This document shows, piece after piece, positions 1 to 5,105 of a DNA stretch of 5,355 nt. The notes under the pieces are model-generated. The model made no database searches, was not told where the DNA came from, and saw nothing but the letters and a program-made list of their open reading frames with translations. The position numbers and the translations under genes are program-made. The stretch's first letter is position 1, and every line of letters begins with the position of its first letter. Source of the stretch: Pseudomonadota bacterium. Its GTDB lineage: Bacteria > Pseudomonadota > Gammaproteobacteria > Burkholderiales > Burkholderiaceae_B. Location of the stretch: assembly GCA_023432075.1 (NCBI GenBank), contig JAEYVD010000357.1, positions 1-5,355 of the forward strand. The letters are read 5' to 3'.

Positions 1-369
1 TATGGCGACGTCACGGGCGATCCCTTCCTGCGCATGGACGGCCAGGCCGTCTTCAAGCAGGCCGTCACCGTCCTGGACCGCTCCGCGCGCGACACCTGCG
101 CCGAAGCCGGCGTCACCGTTGCCGACGTCGATTGGCTGATCCCGCATCAGGCCAACGTGCGCATTCTGAATTTCCTTGCCCGCAAGCTGGACGTGCCGGT
201 CGAGAAGGTCGTCATCACCGTCGACAGTCACGCCAACACGTCCGCGGCCAGCGTGCCGCTCGCGCTCGATGCCGCGCGCCGCGACGGCCGCGTCAAGCCG
301 GGCCAGCTCATCCTGATGCAAGGCGTCGGCGGCGGATTCACCTGGGGCTCGGTACTGGCCCGCATGTAA
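1..369 (+). CDS. fabH: 3-oxoacyl-ACP synthase III (KAS III), C-terminal part, 5' truncated
   Basis: The window opens inside this gene, in frame from base 1; 122 residues and a TAA stop are visible out of roughly 320-330 for the family. FabH is the cytoplasmic condensing enzyme that joins acetyl-CoA to malonyl-ACP to begin fatty-acid chains. Two of the three catalytic residues are present: His in the PHQAN motif (codon 145-147) and Asn in the HANTSAAS motif (codon 235-237), matching His244 and Asn274 of E. coli FabH. The glycine-rich end, [10 protein letters not shown], is also typical. The catalytic Cys lies upstream of the window. The ATG at 34 is an internal Met, not the start, because the reading frame and family similarity continue to the window edge. 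Genes for fatty-acid synthesis follow directly, as in the classical fab cluster; plsX and rpmF would be expected upstream but cannot be seen. Confidence 0.96.
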   Translation, partial: YGDVTGDPFLRMDGQAVFKQAVTVLDRSARDTCAEAGVTVADVDWLIPHQANVRILNFLARKLDVPVEKVVITVDSHANTSAASVPLALDAARRDGRVKPGQLILMQGVGGGFTWGSVLARM

Positions 370-380
370 GGGCGAGTCCT

Positions 381-411
381 GGCTGCGGCGGCACATGTGC
401 CGCTGGCGGCC
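381..411 (+). other. stem-loop in fabH-fabD gap
   Basis: An inverted repeat starts 11 nt after the fabH stop. Bases 386-393 pair with 398-405 (8 bp, one G-U) around a CATG loop, and 381-385 pair with 407-411 (one G-U) after a single bulged G at 406, giving 13 bp in total. The core 388-403 is a perfect 16-bp DNA palindrome. No T-run follows, so it is not a classical intrinsic terminator. It may affect mRNA processing or stability, or be a protein-binding palindrome; which of these is unknown. Confidence 0.5.
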
Positions 412-465
412 TGAGAGCGCGCCTGGCATCCCACACAGACACTGAATCAATCCACACGCTCAAAC

Positions 466-1401
466 ATGAAAATCGCTTTTGTCTTTCCTGGCCAGGGTTC
501 GCAAGCTGTCGGCATGCTGGACGCCTGGTCCGGCGTGGCGGCGGTCACCGACACCGTGGCGCGGGCCTCCGAGGCCCTGGGGCAGGACCTGGGCGCTCTG
601 ATCGCGCAGGGCCCCGCGGAACAACTGAATCTGACCACCAACACCCAGCCGGCCATGCTGACCGCTGGCGTGGCGTTCTACAACGCGTGGGTCGCCGCGG
701 GCGGCCGCAAGCCTGATGTCGTGGCCGGCCACAGCCTGGGCGAATACGCCGCGCTGACCGTCGCGGGCTCGCTGACGCTGGAAGACGCCGTGCGCCTGGT
801 GCGTGTGCGTGCGGACGCCATGCAGGCCGCCGTGCCGGTCGGCACCGGCGCCATGGCCGCCATTCTCGGTCTGGACGACGATGCCGTGCGCGCCGCGTGC
901 GCGCAGGCGGCGCAAGGCGAAGTCGTCGAAGCCGTCAACTTCAATGCGCCGGCGCAAGTCGTCATCGCCGGCCACAAGGCCGCCGTCGAACGCGCCTGCG
1001 AACTGGCCAAGGCCGCCGGCGCCAAGCGCGCCTTGCTGCTGCCCGTTTCCGCGCCGTTCCATTCCAGCCTGCTCAAGCCGGCCGCCGACGTGCTGGCTGG
1101 CGCGCTTGCCAGCGCCGCCGTGTCCGCGCCGCAGGTGCAGGTCATCAATAACGTCGATGTGGCGTCGCCGACGGAACCCGGGGCAATCCGCGATGCGCTG
1201 GTGCGCCAAGCGTGGCATCCTGTGCGCTGGGTCGAAACCCTGCGCGCCATGAAGGCGCAAGGCGTCACGCACGTCATCGAGTGCGGTCCCGGCAAGGTGC
1301 TCGCCGGCCTGACCAAACGCATCGACCCCGAACTCACCGGCCTGGCCATCACCGATCCCGCTTCGCTGGAAGCGGCTTTGGCTGCCGTCAACGGAAACTG
1401 A
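466..1401 (+). CDS. fabD: malonyl-CoA:ACP transacylase
   Basis: This 311-residue protein matches the usual FabD length (E. coli 309). It moves malonyl from CoA to the phosphopantetheine arm of ACP in the cytoplasm, supplying the extender unit for every elongation cycle. Visible motifs, in order: GQGSQ at residues 9-13; the nucleophile elbow GHSLGEY with catalytic Ser90; Arg115, which binds the malonyl carboxylate (E. coli Arg117); the SAPFHS motif with catalytic His199 (E. coli His201); and GPGKVLAGLTKRI near residues 274-286. The ATG at 466 gives the canonical N-terminus MKIAFVFPGQG, though no strong Shine-Dalgarno sequence precedes it. It sits 96 nt after fabH and only 3 nt before fabG, so fabD and fabG are almost certainly co-transcribed and probably translationally coupled. 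Confidence 0.97.
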   Translation: MKIAFVFPGQGSQAVGMLDAWSGVAAVTDTVARASEALGQDLGALIAQGPAEQLNLTTNTQPAMLTAGVAFYNAWVAAGGRKPDVVAGHSLGEYAALTVAGSLTLEDAVRLVRVRADAMQAAVPVGTGAMAAILGLDDDAVRAACAQAAQGEVVEAVNFNAPAQVVIAGHKAAVERACELAKAAGAKRALLLPVSAPFHSSLLKPAADVLAGALASAAVSAPQVQVINNVDVASPTEPGAIRDALVRQAWHPVRWVETLRAMKAQGVTHVIECGPGKVLAGLTKRIDPELTGLAITDPASLEAALAAVNGN

Positions 1402-1404
1402 TCA

Positions 1405-2157
1405 ATGGACAACACCTCGACCGAACTGCAGGGCAAGATCGCGCTCGTCACGGGCGCCACGCGCGGCATTGGCCGTGCGATCGCCTTGGAACTGGCCGCA
1501 CGCGGCGCAACCGTCGTCGGTACTGCCACGTCCGAATCGGGCGCGGCCGGCATCACCGAAGCGCTTGCCCCGTTGGGCGGCCGCGGCGTGGTGCTCGACG
1601 TGACCGACGCCGCCGCTTGCGATGCGCTCATCGATGCGCTGGGCAAGGAAGGCGGCGGTCCGCACATCCTCGTCAATAACGCCGGCATCACCCGTGATAC
1701 GCTGGCGATGCGCATGAAGGACGACGACTGGTCGGCGGTTATCGACACCAATCTCGCCTCGGTCTTCCGTCTGTCGCGCGCCGTGCTGCGCAGCATGATG
1801 AAAGCGCGTTGGGGACGCATCATCAATGTGACTTCCGTGGTGGGTTCCAGCGGCAACGCGGGCCAAGCCAACTACGCGGCCGCGAAGGCCGGCGTGGCAG
1901 GTATGTCGCGTGCGCTGGCCCGTGAACTGGGCAGCCGCAACATCACCGTAAACTGCGTGGCACCCGGCTTCATCGACACCGACATGACGCGTGCGCTCGG
2001 CGAAAACCAGACCGCCGCGCTGCTGCAGCAGATTCCGCTGGGCCGTCTGGGCTCGCCGACTGACATTGCGCATGCCGTGGCCTTTTTGTCCGGGCCTCAG
2101 GCGGGTTACATTACCGGCACCACCCTGCACGTCAACGGCGGGATGTACATGCAATAA
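1405..2157 (+). CDS. fabG: 3-oxoacyl-ACP reductase
   Basis: This 250-residue short-chain dehydrogenase reduces 3-ketoacyl-ACP to 3-hydroxyacyl-ACP with NADPH, the first reduction of each elongation cycle; the family enzyme is a cytoplasmic tetramer. The cofactor motif TGATRGIG is at residues 16-23 and NNAG at 91-94. The SDR catalytic tetrad is complete: Asn116, Ser144, Tyr157 and Lys161, each offset by +6 from E. coli FabG because of a slightly longer N-terminus. The PGFIDTDMT stretch (187-195) and the C-terminal GYITG...HVNGG are typical of true FabG rather than a generic SDR. The ATG at 1405 lies 3 nt after the fabD stop, with a GGAA at 1393-1396 inside the end of fabD as a likely weak ribosome binding site. 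The genomic position between fabD and acpP settles the identity. Confidence 0.97.
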
Positions 2158-2162
2158 ATCAC

Positions 2163-2208
2163 GAATCGCGCGTCGCCGCCGGGCAACCGGCAAGGCGGGG
2201 CGCGATTC
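2163..2208 (+). other. long imperfect hairpin after fabG
   Basis: An inverted repeat begins 5 nt after the fabG stop. The outer arms 2163-2171 and 2200-2208 pair perfectly (9 bp, GAATCGCGC against GCGCGATTC). After a G/G mismatch, 2173-2177 pair with 2194-2198 (one G-U). After a 2-nt bulge, 2178-2182 pair with 2187-2191 and close a GCAA loop, which is a stable GNRA-type tetraloop. That is 19 bp in 46 nt. No T-run follows (TCTCCGG), so full intrinsic termination is doubtful. Its place between fabG and the acpP promoter suggests partial termination, or protection of the 3' end of a fabD-fabG message. Confidence 0.6.
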
Positions 2209-2233
2209 TCCGGAAACGCCGCACATGGTCTTC

Positions 2234-2278
2234 CCGCGCCGCTCTCGGCGACAGAACAAATGCGCGGTGTTATTTTTG
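2234..2278 (+). other. weak hairpin plus T-rich tract upstream of acpP promoter
   Basis: CCGCGC (2234-2239) can pair with GCGCGG (2262-2267) across a 22-nt loop, and a T-rich run (TTATTTTTG, 2270-2278) follows almost at once. This could be a poor intrinsic terminator for transcripts coming from fabG. An alternative local hairpin, CGCCG/CGGCG (2237-2241 with 2246-2250), competes with it. The same T-rich run falls about 47-55 bases upstream of the predicted acpP start, where an UP element would lie. The two readings are not exclusive, and neither is strong. Confidence 0.25.
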
Positions 2279-2291
2279 TCACGGTCAGGCG

Positions 2292-2318
2292 TTGCATCAC
2301 TCCGCGCTTGGCTATAAT
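2292..2318 (+). promoter_or_regulatory. predicted sigma-70 promoter of acpP
   Basis: A perfect consensus -10 box, TATAAT, is at 2313-2318. The best -35 candidate is TTGCAT at 2292-2297 with a short 15-bp spacer; its match to TTGACA is only partial, and a 17-bp spacer would give a poorer hexamer. Transcription would begin near 2325 and leave a leader of about 24 nt before the acpP ATG. A separate promoter fits the need for far more ACP than the enzymes encoded upstream. The T-rich run at 2270-2278 may act as an UP element. Confidence 0.65.
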
Positions 2319-2337
2319 TCGCGGGATTTTTCCCAAT

Positions 2338-2342
2338 TGGAG
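2338..2342 (+). promoter_or_regulatory. ribosome binding site of acpP
   Basis: TGGAG lies 6 nt before the ATG at 2349 and fixes that start. A longer in-frame reading from 2292 would begin upstream of the -10 box and so would be outside the predicted mRNA. Confidence 0.75.
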
Positions 2343-2348
2343 ATCTGC

Positions 2349-2588
2349 ATGGAAAGCATCGAACAGCGCGTCAAGAAGATCGTCGCTGAACAACTTGGCG
2401 TCAACGAAGCCGAGATCAAGAACGAGTCCTCCTTCCTTGACGACCTCGGTGCCGATTCGCTCGACATGGTCGAACTGGTCATGGCCCTCGAAGACGAATT
2501 CGAGACCGAGATCCCCGACGAAGAGGCCGAAAAGATCACGACCGTGCAACAAGCGATTGACTACATCAATTCGCACGGTAAGCAGTAA
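2349..2588 (+). CDS. acpP: acyl carrier protein
   Basis: This is a 79-residue, strongly acidic protein, against 78 codons for E. coli AcpP. It carries growing acyl chains as thioesters on a 4'-phosphopantetheine arm and is the shared substrate of FabD, FabH, FabG and FabF. The attachment site is Ser37 in the [10 protein letters not shown] motif (residues 34-43), and the acidic recognition helix that follows ([18 protein letters not shown], from about 46) is nearly invariant in the family. The start at 2349 is chosen because of the TGGAG ribosome binding site, the predicted transcription start near 2325 and the family N-terminus ([11 protein letters not shown]). The gene has its own promoter upstream and inverted repeats on both sides, which should let it be expressed at a different level from fabG and fabF. 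AcpS, which attaches the arm, is not in this window. Confidence 0.98.
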
Positions 2589-2604
2589 GCTCAGCCTATA
2601 TCGT

Positions 2605-2635
2605 CCTGGTTGCCCGATATCGTCGGCCAACCTGG
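2605..2635 (+). other. stem-loop just after acpP
   Basis: Beginning 16 nt after the acpP stop, 2608-2612 pair with 2628-2632 (GGTTG with CAACC). After a C/C mismatch, 2614-2618 pair with 2622-2626 (last pair T-G). Two further outer pairs (2605-2606 with 2634-2635) lie beyond a T/T mismatch. No T-run follows. An 8-bp direct repeat, ATATCGTC, occurs at 2598-2605 and 2617-2624 and overlaps the structure. A 3' stabilising hairpin for the acpP mRNA is the simplest reading. Confidence 0.4.
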
Positions 2636-2658
2636 AATCAGGGCGGTTTCAGGAGTGC

Positions 2659-2720
2659 CGTGTGGTCCGCCGGCAGGCATGGCGTTTTAACGCCTCGCCT
2701 GCCTTTATGTGGTCCACACG
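2659..2720 (+). terminator. large inverted repeat between acpP and fabF, possible terminator or attenuator
   Basis: The core is terminator-like. GGCAGGC (2672-2678) pairs with GCCTGCC (2697-2703), and inside it GGCGT (2681-2685) pairs with ACGCC (2690-2694) around a TTTA loop; a short T-rich tail, TTTAT (2704-2708), follows. The arms extend outwards: 2659-2665 pair with 2714-2720 (7 bp) and 2667-2670 with 2709-2712 (one G-U), for about 23 bp in all over 62 nt. The short T-tail predicts partial rather than complete termination, which would lower fabF transcription relative to acpP. If the outer arms form, the T-tail is drawn into an internal loop, so two alternative structures are possible. 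Confidence 0.5.
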
Positions 2721-2759
2721 CGCAGCGCATCCCGAAAACCGCCTTTCTTTTGTCTGTTT

Positions 2760-2765
2760 GAGGAG
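2760..2765 (+). promoter_or_regulatory. ribosome binding site of fabF
   Basis: GAGGAG, a strong match to the 16S rRNA 3' end, lies 6 nt before the GTG at 2772 and decides that start. It follows a pyrimidine-rich stretch (2742-2759). The in-frame upstream codons from 2709 lack such a site and would add 21 residues with no family counterpart. Confidence 0.85.
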
Positions 2766-2771
2766 TCATCC

Positions 2772-4001
2772 GTGAAGCGACGTGTCGTCATCACCGGCCT
2801 GGGTATCGTTTCCCCCGTAGGAAATGATCTGACCACCGCTTGGGACAATATCGTCAACGGACGTTCTGGCATCAGCCGCATCACCCGTTTCGATCCCTCG
2901 GCCATCACCACCCACATTGCTGGCGAAGTCAAAGATTTCGACATCAGTACCTATATTTCGGCCAAGGAAGCCCGCCAGATGGATACGTTCATCCATTACG
3001 GCCTGGCTGCCGGAATGCAGGCCTGGCGCGATTGCGGCCTGGAAGTCACCGAAGAAAACGCCGAGCGTATCGGCGTGATCGTGGGGTCCGGCATCGGCGG
3101 TCTGCCGCGCATCGAAGAAACCCAGGTCGAGTACCTTGCCAAGGGCCCGCGGCGCATTTCGCCGTTCTTCGTGCCGGGTTCGCTGATCAACCTGATTTCC
3201 GGGCATCTCTCGATCGCCTATGGCATGAAGGGCCCCAGCTACGCCGTGGTGTCGGCCTGCACGACCGGCCTGCATTGCATCGGCGATGCCGCACGCCTGA
3301 TCGAATACGGCGATGCCGACGTCATGGTGGCCGGCGGCGCCGAGTCGACCGTGTCGCCGCTGGGCATTGGCGGCTTTGCCGCCATGCGCGCGCTGTCGAC
3401 CCGCAACGATGACCCTCAGACCGCATCGCGTCCCTGGGACCGCGATCGCGACGGCTTTGTGCTGGGCGAGGGCGCAGGCGTCCTGGTTCTGGAAGAGTAC
3501 GAGCACGCCAAGAAGCGCGGCGCGCGTATCTACGGTGAACTGGCAGGCTACGGCATGAGCTCCGACGCCCACCACATCACCGCGCCGGACAAGGACGGCC
3601 CGCGCCGCGGCGTGATCAACGCGCTGCGCAACGGCGGCCTGAACCCCGAAGACGTCCAGTACGTCAACGCGCACGGCACGTCCACCCCGTTGGGCGACAA
3701 GAACGAAACCGACGCGCTGAAGCTGGCGTTCGGCGACCACGCCAAGAAGCTGGTGGTCAATTCGACCAAGTCGATGACCGGCCACCTGCTGGGCGCGGCC
3801 GGCGGCATCGAAGCCGTGTTCACGACGCTGGCTGTCTACAACCAGGTCTCGCCTCCGACGATCAACATCTTCAATCAAGATCCGGAATGCGATCTGGATT
3901 ACTGCGCCAACGAGGCGCGGCCGATGAAGATCGACGTGGGGCTCTCCAACTCGTTCGGCTTTGGCGGCACCAACGGCTCGATGGCCGTTCGCCGGGTCTG
4001 A
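2772..4001 (+). CDS. fabF: 3-oxoacyl-ACP synthase II (KAS II)
   Basis: This 409-residue protein (E. coli FabF 413) extends acyl-ACP by two carbons using malonyl-ACP, acts in the cytoplasm, and in E. coli also governs the temperature-dependent 16:1-to-18:1 step. The KAS I/II catalytic set is complete: Cys163 in the SACTTG motif, His301 in NAHGTSTP, and Lys333 and His338 in STKSMTGHLLGAAGG. The C-terminal gate loop NSFGFGGTNGS is present at 393-403. The GTG start at 2772 gives VKRRVVITGLG, which aligns with the family N-terminus. FabF is favoured over FabB by the overall match (for example RPWDRDRDGFVLGEGAG, residues 220-236) and by its place after acpP. The next gene can start 1 nt after its stop, so transcription very probably continues towards rpoE. 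Confidence 0.97.
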   Translation: MKRRVVITGLGIVSPVGNDLTTAWDNIVNGRSGISRITRFDPSAITTHIAGEVKDFDISTYISAKEARQMDTFIHYGLAAGMQAWRDCGLEVTEENAERIGVIVGSGIGGLPRIEETQVEYLAKGPRRISPFFVPGSLINLISGHLSIAYGMKGPSYAVVSACTTGLHCIGDAARLIEYGDADVMVAGGAESTVSPLGIGGFAAMRALSTRNDDPQTASRPWDRDRDGFVLGEGAGVLVLEEYEHAKKRGARIYGELAGYGMSSDAHHITAPDKDGPRRGVINALRNGGLNPEDVQYVNAHGTSTPLGDKNETDALKLAFGDHAKKLVVNSTKSMTGHLLGAAGGIEAVFTTLAVYNQVSPPTINIFNQDPECDLDYCANEARPMKIDVGLSNSFGFGGTNGSMAVRRV

Positions 4002-4002
4002 T

Positions 4003-4497
4003 TTGGAAGGCTCGGTCGGGGGGCGCTGGTCATTCCGCGTGCCTGTCTCGCCGCCCAGGAGCGCTGTCGCGCTCTTCGGGTTGGCGCTAGGCGCGGCCGC
4101 GGCCTGCGTGCTGACAGCGGCATCCTGGCAGGGTTACGCCTGGATCGCCGCTGCGCTGCTCGCACTTCTGTTCCTTTCGGCCGGGCTGTTACACTCGGCA
4201 CGGAGCACCCCGTCCCCGGTAACGGCGCTACGCACTGCGATCGGGGTTGACCACTGGCAGCTACGCCGCCCGCAAGGCTGGCAGGATGCGCTGCTGCTGG
4301 ATCAGCAACGGGGGCCAGCGTGGCTGACGCTTGTCTTGCAGCCTTTGCCCACCGGGAGTACGGCCTTTACCACCAGCAAAATCACCCTCACCGTCTGGAA
4401 GCACACGCTGCGACCCGAATCCTGGCGCCGTCTGCGCCTCGTCGCGGGCACGGCGCTGCAGTCACGACCCGCGCGTCGTTTGCGGGAGGCCTCATGA
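4003..4497 (+). CDS. small two-transmembrane protein, YgfX/CptA-like (tentative)
   Basis: The frame is open from fabF to 4497 and gives about 164 residues from a TTG at 4003. Two hydrophobic segments lie close together near the N-terminus (about residues 21-40 and 46-63), followed by a soluble, Arg-rich C-terminal part. This layout, an N-terminal W-x-F-x-V pattern before the first segment, and a tail with TVWKHTLRPESWRRLRLV (about 130-147) resemble the YgfX/CptA family, whose E. coli member has a similar WLAADSMDEAEWRDLRRIL stretch. YgfX is an inner-membrane protein linked to cell-shape inhibition and often encoded with sdhE. The similarity is recalled, not searched, and is weak. The start is uncertain: a GTG at 4039 would give 152 residues but remove the W-x-F-x-V pattern; neither has a good ribosome binding site, so coupling to fabF termination is likely. 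The stop overlaps rpoE by 4 nt (ATGA). A run of six G (4018-4023) lies near the 5' end. Confidence 0.7.
   Translation: MEGSVGGRWSFRVPVSPPRSAVALFGLALGAAAACVLTAASWQGYAWIAAALLALLFLSAGLLHSARSTPSPVTALRTAIGVDHWQLRRPQGWQDALLLDQQRGPAWLTLVLQPLPTGSTAFTTSKITLTVWKHTLRPESWRRLRLVAGTALQSRPARRLREAS
4187..4195 (+). promoter_or_regulatory. possible extended -10 promoter inside the membrane-protein gene
   Basis: TGTTACACT fits the extended -10 pattern TGnTAnnnT, but no good -35 hexamer is found at 16-18 bp upstream. If active it would give rpoE and rseA a start independent of fabF, about 300 nt before rpoE. Such matches arise by chance, so this is only a candidate. Confidence 0.15.
4484..4489 (+). promoter_or_regulatory. 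ribosome binding site of rpoE
   Basis: GGGAGG lies 4 nt before the ATG at 4494, within the last codons of the upstream gene. It selects 4494 over the in-frame upstream codons that would extend the sigma factor by 58 residues. Confidence 0.8.
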
Positions 4498-5093
4498 GCG
4501 AACGCGAAGTCGATGCGCAGCTCGTCGCGCGCGTGCAACGGGGCGACAAGAAGGCCTTCGATCTCCTGGTGCTGAAATACCAGCGCAAGATCCTCCGCCT
4601 GCTCGCCCGCATGATCCGCGATCCGGCCGAAATCGAGGACGTGGCGCAGGAAGCCTTCATCAAGGCCTATCGCGCCTTGCCCCAGTTCCGGGGCGAAAGC
4701 GCCTTCTACACCTGGCTTTACCGTATCGCCATCAACACCGCGCGCAACTGGCTAGCCTCGCAGGGGCGCCGTCCCAGCGCGCCCAATGCGATTGAAACGG
4801 AAGACGGTGAAACTTTTAACGAAACCGACAACCTAACGGATATAAGCACGCCGGAATCCATGGTTGCCAGCCGCGAAATCGCCGAGACGGTGAACGCGGC
4901 AATTGAGGAATTGCCTGAAGAATTGCGCACCGCAATTGTCCTGCGTGAAATCGAAGGTATGAGTTACGAAGACATCGCCCAGAGCATGGACTGCCCGATC
5001 GGTACGGTGCGCTCCCGCATTTTTCGTGCGCGTGAAGCCATTGCGACCAAGTTGCGTCCCTTGCTCGACACCGATGTCGAGCGTCGCTGGTAA
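4494..5093 (+). CDS. rpoE: ECF sigma factor RpoE (sigma-E, AlgU/SigE type)
   Basis: This 199-residue protein closely resembles E. coli RpoE (191). It directs RNA polymerase to envelope-stress promoters (outer-membrane protein folding, periplasmic proteases, LPS stress). Sigma region 2 spans about residues 22-90, including DVAQEAFIKAYRALPQFRGESAF-type core-binding and -10 recognition sequence (49-71) and FYTWLYRIAINTARN (71-85). A less conserved acidic linker covers about 100-125. Region 4 spans about 133-187, with the -35-binding helix-turn-helix YEDIAQSMDCPIGTVRSRIF (158-177). The N-terminus MSEREVDAQLVARVQRGD aligns with the family and supports the ATG at 4494. It overlaps the preceding stop by 4 nt and is followed after 12 nt by the rseA anti-sigma gene, the usual order of sigma-E operons. 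Autoregulation is common in the family, but no sigma-E type promoter is evident in this window. Confidence 0.96.
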   Translation: MSEREVDAQLVARVQRGDKKAFDLLVLKYQRKILRLLARMIRDPAEIEDVAQEAFIKAYRALPQFRGESAFYTWLYRIAINTARNWLASQGRRPSAPNAIETEDGETFNETDNLTDISTPESMVASREIAETVNAAIEELPEELRTAIVLREIEGMSYEDIAQSMDCPIGTVRSRIFRAREAIATKLRPLLDTDVERRW

Positions 5094-5105
5094 GGAGTGG
5101 CAGTC

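Noticed and set aside
132..716. 194-codon + strand frame spanning fabH end, the gap and fabD start
   Set aside because: Out of frame with both genes, Arg/His/Gly-rich composition, no ribosome binding site.
678..1871. 397-codon open frame on the minus strand across fabD and fabG
   Set aside because: Antisense frames stay open by chance in GC-rich genes; the translation is low-complexity Ala/Ser/Arg-rich and the sense strand encodes two certain enzymes.
1402..2259. 285-codon minus-strand frame over fabG
   Set aside because: Complement of fabG codons; no ribosome binding site or family resemblance.
2260..2775. 171-codon + strand frame overlapping acpP
   Set aside because: Shadow of acpP in another frame; it runs through the promoter and the hairpins and resembles no known protein.
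2766..3878. 370-codon open frame on the minus strand inside fabF
   Set aside because: Shadow of the fabF coding frame; His/Arg/Ala-rich translation with no recognisable domain.
4809..4836. GAAACTT within rpoE resembling a sigma-E -35 box
   Set aside because: The expected -10 element at the right spacing is poor and the site lies in the variable linker coding region of rpoE, so a chance match is more likely.
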